From Henckelia pumila (Eukaryota; Streptophyta; Magnoliopsida; Lamiales; Gesneriaceae), in the NCBI RefSeq assembly GCF_033568475.1, contig NC_133123.1, forward strand, positions 152,349,753-152,413,752: a stretch of DNA of 64,000 nucleotides, written 5' to 3'. Shown here in pieces: positions 31,995 through 44,045 of this stretch. How positions within the stretch are numbered: the first letter of the stretch is position 1; each line of letters begins with the position of its first letter. The position numbers were made by a program, and so were the translations under genes. Under the pieces are notes generated by a model, which saw nothing but the letters and a program-made list of their open reading frames with translations, was not told the origin of the DNA and searched no databases.

Positions 31995-34540
31995 TATTAA
32001 TATATATGTATTGTATTTTAGAATTATTATTAATATGGAATGGCTAAGGGTTTTTTTGAGAGAGTTAGGCTTATAATAATATGAAGTGGAAAGAAAATAG
32101 GGCAACATTTATAAGCATTTCCCACAAAGGGTTAATTTCAAATATGCCCATTTTATTCGATCTCCATGCAAGAAAAAGGACCGGGGGACCAATAACATTA
32201 GCAATGTATGCCGTACAATCGCATGATCCTATGTATTTGATGGATCTTGGGACTAGATCTTTTGTGTGTTAAAAAATATATATAGAACCTAGTTTTCACC
32301 TCATACGTCGTCCTTTTTCTTTTTCTTTTTTTTTTTAACTTGGGCTTCTAATTTTATCAAATATATGGGTCCTCCCTCAAATATAATTGCATGAGGCCAT
32401 ATAAATTTGATTTGTCTCCAAACATGCATGTGATCACATAATCATGTCATTTTTCTTGGAATCGAATGACAGTTTTGTTATAACTGAGTCTTGAACTTGT
32501 TTCAAATTTTGGAGCTTTGGTGTCAGATGAATTATAAGTCGTCGGTTATTGATATCCCAAATTTTTGGATTTATACTCTAGTCTAACTAACTAGTTATTG
32601 TCACTAGTTTGATTTTCTATGAATGGGGATAGAGAATATGACTTGGAAGAGTAAATTGCCTTGTGATTTATAACCATTTTAGGAGTAGTTAGTTTTAAGA
32701 GAATGACATTTAAAATCAATTATAAGTATGGTATATCTTCCTCTTCTTCTTCTCACTCTCTCTTTTTTTTTTTTTTTGGGCTATTGGTACCTAAAAAGAA
32801 GTTCAAGAAAATATGGTAAAAATATATATGCACCAAAAAAATAATAATATCCAGAAGAAGCATCCCTCAATATAAAAATACTTTAACACAAGCTTTATTA
32901 TTATATAAAAAAAGGCCAAGTCCAATGTATATTTTTGATACAAAGTGCTACCTCCTAGATGAAGACTCGTATTCTTTCAAGTCCTTTGTTTTTCTCCCAA
33001 AAGCGCCTAATTTTTTTAGTAAACTACTAATTGACTTGAAGATTTCTCCATTATTAAAAAATAATCATTAATTGGACTTTAAATTAAATATAAAAAAATG
33101 GGAGGATGGATTTGCTTATAGAAGCAATAATTACAAATCCACGTGCAATGGGTTTTTTTTATTTAGGTTTTGTGGTCTTTAATTAGAGGGCACTTTGCTT
33201 TTCTTTGCATGGTAGGCCTAATCTTGCCTGCCCTCATGCCAATAGTGTAAAAAGTTATCAACTTTTTTTCACTACATAAAGCCCACGCTCCCTAGCACGT
33301 GGGGTGGGTGGGTATGGTTCGGAATTAATCCAGCTAGATTTGCGAGCATCAATATATTATTTTAAATTTCGTTAAAAAATTAGGTATAGTTTTTTTTTAA
33401 AAAAAAACTAAAACTTGAGAATATTTAAAATTGTATCCTTAGTCCTATAAACCTATCGTTTCCCCTTGGTAGATTTTGAAAAGTTCGAGACGTGTGTTTT
33501 GATAACATTTTGAGTTATTCTATGCTACACTTGAAATAAAATTTATGTATTTAGAATGAAAATATGCGATATCCACAAATTGATCGATTTAATATGTTGC
33601 GGTATGTAGAAGGCTATATTTTATGTGTAGCATAGATTTTGTTGGGAGTATATGAAGGCAAATGAATTAATGATTATGAGGGCTTTTGGGAAAGTTTTTA
33701 CAGTTTGGACGAACTCATCTCATCATATGGGATTCAAGATTTTTGTGCAGAAAATCTTGTTAACATGTGCCGCCAGTTTGGCTAGCATTGAGGACTTTTA
33801 CTTTTTGATTTCTTTATGCAAAATAAATAAATAAATTTTTTGAGTATACAAATTACAATGAGTCACAAGTATTAAACTGGAGAGAAAAGCTGAGGTTTAA
33901 TTTTTTTTTGAGCCTGGAATTCTTGATTTATTTAGTAGATCATATGTTTGAAATTGGATTCATGTCACAAATTATTAGAAATTAAAAAAAAAATTCTTTT
34001 AGAGAAGTGTGCTAGCAAGTAGCAACCATTTTCCAAGTTGATTTGATACTACTGTCTTCATCTCATTTAAATTATCGGCCCTTAATTGCGCCTATATATA
34101 TATATATATTTGAAATTGTGGCTGCTTATTCACTTGGTTCGAAATCGTCGCCACTCGATCACTTGGTACCATGGGCTTTGCGGCATAATTCAAATAATTG
34201 ACTAGTACAACATAGCTCATTCAAAATTTCATTCGTAACTCAAAAGTTACACAATTGCAATTGCCAAGATATGGCATAAATATCGACACAATTTTAATAG
34301 GTGGAAGCATATGAGGTCAAATTACTAAAGCCTCATTGGATTCACATGTTTTCTCCAAAAAATGCAGGTGCTTCTCTTAATTCTCTTGCAAATATTTTGA
34401 CTTTTGAGAGTCCATAAAAGTACTACATCACATGAACTAAAATTGATTCACAGAAACAGCTTAATATAACACAGGTGTTGATGGTAAATGTGGTAAACTG
34501 ACATAGTAAGTATCATGTATAAGAAGTAGTTTTACAAAAT
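31995..34540. other. Upstream/intergenic region
   Basis: The first ~120 bp holds the leader and promoter of the IDD-tail gene. The rest is AT-rich with homopolymer runs and short (TA)n tracts. No gene is supported. Confidence 0.5.
32107..32114 (-). promoter_or_regulatory. TATA box of the IDD-tail gene (TTATAAAT)
   Basis: TTATAAAT on the minus strand lies about 113 nt before the chosen start codon, leaving a 5' UTR of about 80-90 nt with CTCTCTC just downstream. It decides against the farther upstream ATG. Confidence 0.55.
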
Positions 34541-34923
34541 GTAAAAATATCATGTAGCAAGGTTACAAATTGAAATGTTCTTTCAGCTCTCAACACATAC
34601 AATGTCATTACAGGTACCAACAATCTCAAATCCCTAGCAAGACACGGATAAATTTCTGTAATTAAGTTATCATATAGTACGGATTGCAGATGGACTGATG
34701 TCATACAATTATTTTGCCCAATATTAGCTTTGTATACGACCCTGTACCTGCCCAAAATCTGTTTCGCGCGATTGTAGTGATCACGAATGAAACTTGCTTT
34801 CAAAACATTGGTTCCCGAAAATGATTTGAATGTGAGTACATCTGCAACATCCAATTTGAAAAGACAATCTATAATAATGTCTTATGGGAGTTGAATTTCT
34901 CGAACACTCTTGACTTTATTCAT
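34541..34923 (-). pseudogene. F-box protein pseudogene, copy A (truncated)
   Basis: Minus-strand copy of the F-box sequence better preserved at 38358-39040. From ATG 34923 the F-box reads NKVKSVREIQLP and then hits TAA, where copy B has a Ser codon. After that the frame is open through the FIRDHYNRAKQILGRY region and is cut off at about 34541. F-box proteins are substrate adaptors of SCF ubiquitin ligases. The sequence upstream of the ATG is internal hAT-element sequence, so the fragment is fused to the element. Confidence 0.7.
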
Positions 34924-34970
34924 AAAATTAAATAATATTTTTTTTATTTTATATAATAAAATTTACTAAT

Positions 34971-35027
<57 letters not shown>

Positions 35028-36031
35028 ATTAATAATATATACTTATATATTTGGGTATGGGGAAGGGGATAGAGGTGGAATAGGGTCGGGACCCGTTCCA
35101 TAACCTTCCTATCCAATTTCCGTTCCGAAAAGATTCGAAAAACTTTTTTTCCTCCCAATTTCGTACCCGTCACAATTAGGGGCTCGAATATTCGGGATCA
35201 CAAACTTTCGGGTTCCTGTTGGGTATGGAGAGAAGATCCTGAATTTTTTTTTATTTTTAAAATTTCGTTAAAATGTGATTATTTTATATTAAAAAAACAC
35301 TATTTAGAAATTTTTATTTCTAAATAAAAAATAAATATTCAACTTAAAACATGTAATAGTAAAATATTTTGGATAATGGTTCAAAGTTTTGTCAAATTAT
35401 TGTGCATCGGATAATTATTAATAAAATATTCAGATACAAATTACTCGATAAATTTTGTTAAATTGATTGTCAAATTGCATTTCTTATTCTACGTATTTTT
35501 TATAATTATAAAATTATAAATATGAATTAATTAAATCATTAATTTAATTTTTAAAAATACACAAAAATAAATTGTCATGATTCCACTATTCGATAGTTTC
35601 CACAATAAACAATTATGCAAATTAAGTCCATAGTTTAATTATTATATGAGTTGAAACACAATATTATTTAGCTAAATATATTAATAAAAATATTAATAAA
35701 ATATATTATAATATTATTTTGTGACGGATCGAGATTCCCGTCGAGATAAGGTTTTATTCCCGATCCCTCTCCCGTTATTAATCGGGACGACAAAAATCCC
35801 AAACATTCTGGTCGGGAAAATGTCGGGATGGAATTTTTTCAGGAAGGGAATAGGATGAGATTCGGGAAGGGTTGAGATTCGGGAAATTTTTTCCATCTGT
35901 AGACGGTGCTAGAGACTTGGTCCTCGCGGGAATGGGAATCCCCGATAAGAAATTATGGGAATTGGGACGGGGTTTGAATTCGGAGACGGGAATGGGAACT
36001 CATCCCCATCCTCGGCCCATTGTCATCATTA
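34924..36031. mobile_element. Right part of a non-autonomous hAT element, array copy A
   Basis: Shares with copies B, C and D a body of TTTATATAATAAAATTTACT, a (TA)n tract (34973-35021), a GGGTATGGGGAAGGGGATAG block and a G/C-rich right end finishing ATTGTCATCATTA at 36031. GCTGAAAG follows at once, as in the other copies. The left part of the element is absent; the F-box pseudogene takes its place. No transposase is encoded. Confidence 0.75.
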
Positions 36032-36293
36032 GCTGAAAGGCTCGGTAAAGGACCGTTGCAGTAACTTGATTAAAAAAACGCATACTCGATCAGCCAAAAC
36101 CCATGAAATGATACAAATGCCACATAAGTTTAGTTCTCATATCTCATAAGGATTCTGTTTCTGAATCCCTCTGAATTTTTCAATAAAGTTTGATAAAATA
36201 TGAAACTGGTGAAAATATCTTTTTTTTTTATCGTTTTCTAAAATCTTGTTGATTCGGTGCGGTGCAGTGCAGCTGTCACGCACACGTTCTGAA
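36032..36293 (-). pseudogene. AAA-ATPase pseudogene, 3' exon and intron, array copy A
   Basis: The sequence right of the hAT end matches copies B, C and D over about 260 bp. On the minus strand it holds the exon that reads NVCVTAALHR-like residues near 36293-36243, equivalent to the conserved 'NLCVTAA' segment after the AAA core. Homology to the other copies stops at about 36293. Confidence 0.65.
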
Positions 36294-37460
36294 AATTTAA
36301 TAAATCAAATATGACATATTAATATTTAATGCGGATAGACACAAAATGAAGGGAAATATATGCAAGAAAATGAATTTGGTCAAACTTAAAAAAAAGTGCT
36401 TGAAACAATGGTTCAAATACGCTTAGGATGATAAGTTTTTTTTAAAAAAAAAATAAAAATAACGAAAACCATTTTTCAAATTTTTTCTATTTGTTAATTA
36501 AATTAATACGTAACATGCAAAATTTTCATTTTAAAACTATTTTTTAGTATATCTTAAATGTCCTTAAAATTTAAATTTTATTAAATAAAACAACAAAAAA
36601 GAAAAAAAATTATTAAATAAAGATTTGATAAATAGATTATCATACTTTTATTGTTCTTCAATTAATTTGCTAGAAGTTCATATTATATTTGTATATGCCC
36701 AAAGAAGGTTTACTCTAGAAAAAATTAAATTTTATTCAGGTGAGCACTCGAAATTATAAATAAAAATTAATTAAAAATAATAATAGTCGGAGAGGCATAA
36801 GGGTCACAGGGATTTGGAAAATTTAATTAACAATGATAAAAAAAAAAACAATAATCAATGAATTTATCATATTTATATAAATGGGCCGAATATGTATGTT
36901 CCAATTAGAATTCATTATATGCTTGCCAAAAAACAATAGGGTTGGGTTTAAGTCTACCATATCCTTAGCAAAAAGAAAACAATAGGCTGGGCTACAACAT
37001 GAGCCAAGTGTAAATCCGTCTCTGGGCACCCCTAACCAAAAACCTGCAGATTGACACAAATTCCAATTAGTGCAATATGAGTTTTATCTGCAATCCACAG
37101 TTCATGTTCTAATCAAAGATGCAATAAGTAACTTAATTTCCTATCACGAGGAATAAAAGAGAATAGTGAGGGACAAATGCATCACTATTGCATATGTTGT
37201 GAAATAGGGACAAGTAACAACTAAAATTTTGTAAATGTTTGATGGAAAGAAGTTTAACTAAGAAGATTCATCAGATTAAATGTCAAATAGGGATAACAGT
37301 GATTTTGACTGAAGGAACTAAAATTGCTCACTTAAAAGAGATCCATGTCGAGCGCAATTTATATAGTTGGTGATATCATCGTAATAAGAATGTAGAATCA
37401 TAGAATCATATGTGTGTGTTTATATATGTATACATATATGTATAAAATGAAAAAAGGTTC
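36294..37460. other. AT-rich spacer inside the AAA array
   Basis: No gene. Long poly(A) runs, and no match to the other array units that I could follow by eye. Confidence 0.5.
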
Positions 37461-37966
37461 TCACCGTTCATATATCAGACAGAATGGCCATTGGTTTCAA
37501 GGTTTCAACATCTACTTTGTTGGGAAATAGTTCGGACAAACGAGTAGCTGCCTTGAGGTGATACTTGTTTTTATACTGGGGTAATCAATAATAAATTATA
37601 TGAGCCCAACATCAAAAGTGATAAATAGCCAGAACAATATTATCAATCTAAACACAAGAAACTGTAATACACTGACTATATGACAAGAACCAAAATTATA
37701 TACAGAGATACTTCAAGAAGTCAAAATAAAAAACACTCCAAAAGGAAAACCAAGTTGATGAGGTTTGAATCAAAAAAACACTGAACAACTCCCGTGCATT
37801 CCATTATTAAACAAGTGAAGGGGAAGCAAAATAATACTCCTAAACAAATATGAATTCACAAAGACTTCCACCTTTTGCTTGCGACTGTCAGTCTGAATAT
37901 CTGAACCAATTATGATTACATTATCAGGAAGCCCCTCAAGCTTTTTCTTAAACAAAGCATACTGAA
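37461..37966 (-). pseudogene. AAA-ATPase pseudogene, two upstream exons
   Basis: Two minus-strand segments in the expected order. 37966-37868 reads LEGLPDNVIIIGSDIQTDSR, matching the region before the AAA core of large plant AAA-ATPases of the At4g02480/At1g64110 type. 37567-37461 reads LSELFPNKVDVETL then AILSD and a TGA stop. The frames around the segments are not continuous and the following AAA core is missing here, so this is a remnant of a 5' portion of the gene repeated in the array. Confidence 0.75.
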
Positions 37967-38108
37967 AACCTAATACCCAAATTTCATTTTCGTCGGTTCC
38001 TCTCTCACCCCGTCGCACTCTTCGTTCCTTCCCTACCACTCCGAGTTTCCCAACTGGCCATCTTCTTTGTTTCTTTCTATTTTTAAGAATAAATTTAATA
38101 TTTCAAGC

Positions 38109-38357
38109 AGGACGAGGATGGATTCGAGGATTTAATCCCCATGGGTTCGGGCATTCACCCCCATCGCTGGCTCATTTTCATCTCCAACGTGGGGATGAGG
38201 ACGGGGATGGGGTTCAATCCCCGTGGGTTCGAGTTTGGGGATTCCTCGAACCCAAAAAAAACTGGGGATGGGGACTGGGATCGGGGTGAGTTTTAATTTC
38301 GGGGATGGAGATGGGGATGACAAACCCATCCCCGCCTCGCCCTATTGCCATCACTAC
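38109..38357. mobile_element. Short GC-rich hAT-end derivative
   Basis: About 250 bp of GGGGATGGGG/CCCCATCCCC sequence ending CCCTATTGCCATCACTA, the same terminus as the hAT copies C and D. It joins the AAA exon fragments on its left to the F-box pseudogene on its right. No matching left terminus or target duplication was found, so it is probably a truncated copy. Confidence 0.55.
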
Positions 38358-39040
38358 CCTTTTCTATATGGAAACAAACAATAATATTTGAGCTAGACGC
38401 GGTCGAGCTAGACCTAGTGGCGAGCCAATACAAACTATCATTGACAAATATGATGCGTTTAGGGTACTGCGGGGCTCTTTCAACTGCTTCCACACACCTG
38501 AGCGGTATAAAATCATATTCATAATTATTTTCAAACGACAAAGTCGTTTGCGAACCTCCAACACCACATAGTCGTTTGTTGACTCAATGAGTCCAAATCC
38601 AAACACTCGGTCAGATAAGATAAAGTGGTAATAGACCCAATGAGTAGATGGTAACTCAAAGGAATATCCTGTAGCAAGGTTACAAATTGAAATATTCTTT
38701 CGGCTCTCAACACATACAATGTCATTACATGTACCAACAATCTCAAATCCCTAGCAAGACAGGGATAAATTTTTGTAATTAAGCTATCATATAGTACGGA
38801 TTGCAGATGGACTGATGCCATACAATTATTTTGCCCGATATTAGCTTTGTATACGACCCTGTACCTGCCCAAAATCTGTTTCGCGCGATTGTAGTGATCA
38901 CGAATGAAACTTGATTTCAAAACATTGGTTCCCGAAACTGATTTGAATGTGAGTACATCTGCAACATCCAATTTGAAAAGACATTCTATAATAATGTCTG
39001 ATGGGAGTTGAATTTCTCGAACACTCTTGACTTTATTCAT
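38358..39040 (-). pseudogene. F-box protein pseudogene, copy B
   Basis: From ATG 39040 the minus strand reads an F-box (IQLPSDIIIECLFKLDVADV, residues about 10-29) and continues to about residue 169. The reading then moves between frames: FGFGLIESTNDYVVLE in one frame, and YEYDFIPLRCVEAVER followed by NDSLYWLATRSS in another. Together these resemble an F-box-associated domain. At least two frameshifts are needed, and the sequence ends at the GC-rich hAT end at 38357. Copy A (34541-34923) is the same sequence truncated. Confidence 0.75.
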
Positions 39041-40116
39041 AAAATTAAATAATATTTTTTTATTTTATATAATAAAATTTACTAATATCATATATATATA
39101 TATATTATAATATTAATAATATATACTTATATATTTGGGTATGGGGAAGGGGATAGAGGTGGAATAGGGTCGGGACCCGTTCCGTAATCGTCCTATCCAA
39201 TTCCCGTTCCGAAAAGAATCGGGAAACTTTATCCTCCCGTTCTCGTACCCGACACAATTAGGGGCCCGAATATTAGGGATCACAAACTTTCGGGTTCCTG
39301 TCGGGTTTGGAGAAAAAATCCTGATTTTTTTTTTCATTTTCAAAATTTCGTTAAAATGTGATTATTTAATATTAAAAAAATCACTATTTAGAAATTTGTA
39401 TTTCTAAATAAAAAATAAATATTCAACTTAAAACATGTAATAGTAAAATATTTTGGATAATGGTTCAAAGTTTTGTCAAGTTATTGTGCATCGGATAATT
39501 ATTAATAAAATATTCAGATACAAATTACTCGATAAATTTTGTTAAATTGATTGTCAAATTGCATTTTTTATTCTACGTATTTTTTATAATTATAAAATTA
39601 TAAATATGAATTAATTAAATCATTAATTTAATTTTTAAAAAATACACAAAAATAAATTGTCATGATTCCACTATTCGATAGTTTCAACAATAAACAATTA
39701 TGCAAATTATGTCCATAGTTTAATTATTATATGAGTTGAAACACAATAATATTTAGCTAAATATATTAATAAAATTATTAATAAAATATATTATACTATT
39801 ATTTTGTGACGGATCGAGATTCCCGTCGGGATAAGGTTTTATTCCCGATCTCTCTCCCGTTATTAATTGGAACGACAAAAATCCCAAAAATTCTGGTCGG
39901 GAAAATGTCGGGATGGAATTTTTTCAGGAAGGGAATGGGATGAGATTCGGGAAGGGTTGGGATTTGAGAAATTTTTTCCATCTGTAGACGGGGCTAGAGA
40001 CTTGGTCCTCGCGGGAATGAGAATCTCCGATAAGAAATTATGGGAATTGGGACGAAGTTTGAATTCGGGGACGGGAATGGGAAGTCATCCCCATCCTCGA
40101 CCCATTGTCATCACTA
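39041..40116. mobile_element. Right part of a non-autonomous hAT element, array copy B
   Basis: Nearly identical to copy A over its length, ending ATTGTCATCACTA at 40116 and followed by GCTGAAAG. It has the same F-box fusion on the left as copy A, so A and B share a more recent ancestor with each other than with C and D. Confidence 0.75.
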
Positions 40117-41180
40117 GCTGAAAGGCTCTGTAAAGGACCGTTGCAGTAACTTGATTAGAAAAACGCATACTCGATCAACCAAAACCCATGACATGATACA
40201 AATGCCACATAAGTTTAGTTCTCATATCTCATAAGGAATCTGTTTCTGAATCCCTCTGAATTTTTCAATAAAGTTTGATAGAATATCAAACAGGTGAAAA
40301 TATCTTTTTTTTTATCGTTTTCTAAATCTTGTTGATTCGGTGCGGTGCGGTGCAGTGCAGCTGTCACACACACGTTCTGAAATGAAAAAAAAAATAGATG
40401 TTAAATTAACGAGTGCCCTGCTCCTACAAATCATTTGTTTCTAAATCTAACATTTAGGTCGCTTCCAGAGTAGCCATTAGTCCAACATGCTTCTGAATTT
40501 AGATCCACAAGAATCGAATGTTTCGCGCTCAAACTTGAAGATTCAGAACATTTTTGGTTTCATTTTTACATACGTGGGAAACGCCTCATCACAACCACAT
40601 CAAGGTCAAAAGACCTATTTGTTGGTGCAAGGACCAAAACACGCTCACTGTATTTTCATTGCAGCCCATCCCAGTTTGACATAAATTCATTTTTTCATTG
40701 TACGTATGACAATTTTCTTCATAGTTTCCCCTTCCTCCCACCACGCCATCAACCTACAATATTGATAAAAAAAGAACATAACATCTGAAAGGATCAGAGC
40801 AGAATATGAAAGGTTTAAAGGATCAGTAACACTGTGCATATACATTAATATGACATACTTCATCAACAAATATAACACTAGGAGCGAGTTTGTGAGCTAG
40901 TGAGAAGACATATTTGGAATATTTCTCCATCTCACCAACATGCTGCATGTAGAAATAAGAAAGTCATTAGAGTTATATGGATGAATGCACTTATTTTTAT
41001 GAAATCATCTGAAATGATATAACAATCAATTGAGCTAGCTTTTGAACGAACGACCTTTGAAGCTATACTGGACATTGAAACGTTAATGAAGTTCAGCTTC
41101 AGTGGCAACAACATTTGCAAGCATTGTCTTTTCTGTTCCAGGGGCCTAAATAGAAGTATACCTTGTAGGGCTGCATGAGA
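40117..41180 (-). pseudogene. AAA-ATPase pseudogene, core exons, array copy B
   Basis: Minus-strand exons in order. 41180-41040 holds a Walker A region with small deletions that shift the frame, followed by FINVSMSSIASK. 40948-40859 reads EKYSKYVFSLAHKLAPSVIF and then VDE, the Walker B strand, ending at a GT donor. 40757-40690 reads VDGVVGGRGNYEE. About 40500-40448 reads [19 protein letters not shown]. About 40380-40330 is the NVCVTAA exon. Intact relatives are large AAA proteins of the katanin/spastin-like clade. The Walker A lesions and missing segments make this copy non-functional. Next to it lies the hAT element that occupies the following intron in all copies. Confidence 0.82.
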
Positions 41181-41519
41181 AACAATAAATGAAAGGGTTC
41201 AACTTAAACCAAGATTGTATACAGATACAATCTCCCCAAAATAAAATTAAGCAGTCCAAATGCAGCAGAAATGACTAAAACAACTATTTATGTTTTCCTA
41301 AAATAAATTCATGTCTGTTTCAGAAATAATATAGCTAATTTTTTTTTATTTTTTCAGAAATAATTCATGTCTGAAAAAAATTACCTAAATTACTTTCAAA
41401 CATTTTTATCAAAAATATATCTCCATTCCATAGCCAACACCTAGGTATAAGAAAGACATGTTAACAGTTAATTAAGAACAAGGATATGAGTAGATGATGA
41501 AAAGTATCATGGTTCAAAA
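41181..41519. other. Intron-like sequence duplicated within the array
   Basis: 41280-41440 matches 44095-44255 almost base for base; both lie upstream (minus strand) of a Walker A exon. No coding sequence. Confidence 0.6.
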
Positions 41520-41665
41520 TGGTTTTTGGTGCACCATTTCACGAGCCATTTTGAATTCGTTCATATTTAGCGGGCGGATATCGAGTCTACCACTTAAAGC
41601 TGGAGGAGATCTCCGGCGAAAGCAGCAGCTTGTTCCTATCAATTAACTCCAACAGATAAAGACAT
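41520..41665 (-). pseudogene. AAA-ATPase pseudogene, last exon, array copy C
   Basis: The minus strand reads EQAAAFAGD, then, after a frame change, SGRLDIRPLNMNEFKMARE and VHQKP. This matches the 'DIRPLNMDDFK' block near the C-terminus of large plant AAA-ATPases. It lies on the far side of the hAT element from the NVCVTAA exon, which shows that the hAT sits in the intron between them. Frame changes mark it as a pseudogene. Confidence 0.75.
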
Positions 41666-41903
41666 GAGACAACTTCTCTTCAGGAAAAGATATATGCAAA
41701 CTAATTAATTGAGTTGATCCTTTTCTCCATGTTATGAGTCTTTTGTCATATAAACTAAAAGCAAATAAGGCTAACAGAGGAAATATGCCATCGAGAATCG
41801 GGATAGAATAGCTGCAGCAAAATAATAAGATGAACTCTAGATCATAAACATCCTCAAAATAATCCATTCATTAGAAACAACAAGAAGGAAAGCTCGCTGA
41901 AAG
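41666..41903. other. Intron flank of the hAT insertion, copy C
   Basis: Matches 50701-50959 in copy D. Non-coding. It ends in the target duplication GCTGAAAG (41896-41903). Confidence 0.6.
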
Positions 41904-42070
41904 TATGGATGTCAATTTTCCACGTGGGTTCGGGTCCCCATGGGAAAAACACGAAACAGGAAAAGTTCGGAGAGAATATTCAGGTAAAAGTTCAGGTTTG
42001 GGGATTTTAAAAAATCCCCGCAACATATTGGGGCGGGTAGGTGATGTTATCCCCATCCTCGAACCCGCCC

Positions 42071-42146
<76 letters not shown>

Positions 42147-43493
42147 GTGTACAAATATTTTATTTATCAAATTCTTATTAAATTTAAAATTTTATAAATA
42201 TTAAAATTAAAAGAATTACTATTATTTTTTTATCTCTCAAATTTTTTCATGTTACGTAGACATATAAACTATTAATATTAATCTATGTATATTTTGTTAT
42301 TTATTTTGATAAATTTAGAAAAAAATATTATTAATAATTTTTTATATATAGTATTTTATTTAAAATTTTGTTATTTAAAATATTTTGATTAATTTTAAAA
42401 GTTAATATTATAATCAAAATTTTTAACCAAAATATTTTAATTTTATCATAAAATTGAATAATATTTTTTTATTTTATATAATAAAATTTACTAATATCAT
42501 ATATATTATAATATTAATAATATATATACATATATATTCGGGTATGAGGATGGGAATATAGGTGGAATAGGGTCGGGACCTGTCTCGTACCCTCCTATAC
42601 AATTTTCGTCCCTAAAAGAAACGTGAAACTTTTTCTCTCCTGATCTTGTACCCGACACATTTAGGGACCCGAATATTTGGGATCACAAAAATCCGGGATC
42701 CTGTCAGGTATGGAGAGGAAATCCTGAATTTTTTTTCATTTTCAAGATTTCGTTAAAAAAATGTGATTATTTTATTAAAAAAATTCTATTTAGAAATTCT
42801 ATTTAGATTTCGTTAAAGCATATAATAGTAAAATATTTTGGATAATGGTTCAAAGTTTTGTCAAGTTATTGTGAATCCGATAATTATTAATAAAATATTT
42901 GGATACAAATTACTCGATAACTTTTGTTAAATAGATTGTCAAATTGCATTTCTTATTCTACGTATTTTTTATAATTATATAATTATAAATATGAATTAAT
43001 TAAATCAATAATTTAATTTTTAAAAAATTCACAAAAATAAATGTCATGATTCTACTATTCGATAGTTTCAACAATAAATAATTATGCTAATTAAATCCAT
43101 AGTTATATGAGTTGAAACAAAATAATATTTAGCTAAATATATTAATAAAATATATTATAATATTATTTTGGGACGGATCGAGAATCTCGTCGGGATAAGG
43201 TTTTATTCCCGATACATCTTCCGTTATTAATCGGGATGACAAAAATCTTGAAAATTCGGGTCGAAAAAATGTCGGGATGAAATTTTTTCAGGACGAGAAT
43301 GGGATGAGATTCAGAAAGGGTCGGGAGTTCGGAAATTTTTTTCATCTCTAGACGGGGCTAGAGACTTGGTCCTCGTGGGAATGGGAATCCCTGATAAGAA
43401 ATTATGGGGATTGGGGCGGGGATGGGGATGGGGTTTGAATTTGGGGATGGGGATGAGGAAGAGATCCCCATCCCCATCCCATTGCCATCCCTA
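41904..43493. mobile_element. Non-autonomous hAT element, full length, array copy C (1,590 bp)
   Basis: Starts TATGGATGTCAAT and ends ATTGCCATCCCTA, imperfect terminal inverted repeats of the TAGGGATGGCAAT type. It is flanked by perfect 8-bp duplications GCTGAAAG (41896-41903 and 43494-43501). TIR form and 8-bp duplication are diagnostic of hAT. The interior is AT-rich with GC-rich subterminal blocks of GGGGATGGGG and an (AAT)n tract at 42071-42145. No transposase, so movement would need an enzyme from elsewhere. Confidence 0.88.
42071..42145. repeat. (TAA)n microsatellite inside hAT copy C
   Basis: About 25 uninterrupted TAA units at the same internal site as in copy D (51128-51181), but longer. 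Useful as a length-variable marker. Confidence 0.9.
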
Positions 43494-44045
43494 GCTGAAA
43501 GGCTCGGTAAAGGACCATTGCAGTAATTTGATTAGAAAGATGCATACTCGATCAGACAAAAACCATGACATGATACACATGCCACATAAGTTTAGTTCTC
43601 ATATATCATAAGGAATCTGTTTCTTACTCCCTCTGGATTGTTCAATAAAGTTTGATAAAATATCAAACATGTGAAATATTCTTTGTAACGTTTTCTAAAA
43701 TCTTGTTGATTCGGTGCGGTGCCGTGGAGCTGTCACACAAAGTTCTGAAATGAAAAAAAAAACAGATGTTAAGTTAGCGAGTGTCTTGCTCCTACAAATC
43801 ATTTGCGACTAAAACTAACATTTAGGTCGCTTCCAAAGTATCCATTAGTCCAACATGCTTCGGAATTCAGATCCAGATCAGTAGATAACACCTCCTTAGC
43901 CAGAACCACTCTTAAGATCTTAGCCCTATTAGCAACATCCGATAAGTTAACCATTAATCCACAAGAATTACACAACATTTGCAAGCATTGTCTTTTTCTG
44001 TTCCAGGGGGCCAAATAGAAGTATACCTTGTTGGGCTGCATGAGA
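43494..44045 (-). pseudogene. AAA-ATPase pseudogene, array copy C with internal deletion
   Basis: On the minus strand a Walker A region (44045-43965, frame-shifted) runs directly into [20 protein letters not shown] and [19 protein letters not shown] (43960-43810). In intact relatives about 100 residues, including Walker B, lie between these two segments, so this copy has a precise deletion joining them. The NVCVTAA exon follows at about 43750-43705. Non-functional as an ATPase. Confidence 0.8.

Noticed and set aside
31995-32108. N-terminal extension of the IDD-tail protein from ATG 32108
   Set aside because: The ATG sits on the TATA box and the extra residues are low-complexity Ile/Leu/Tyr/Lys.
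34973-35021. (TA)n run as a functional site
   Set aside because: Plain microsatellite inside hAT copy A; length differs between copies.
41871-42204. ORFs encoding poly-Ile on both strands
   Set aside because: Translations of the (AAT)n microsatellite inside the hAT element.
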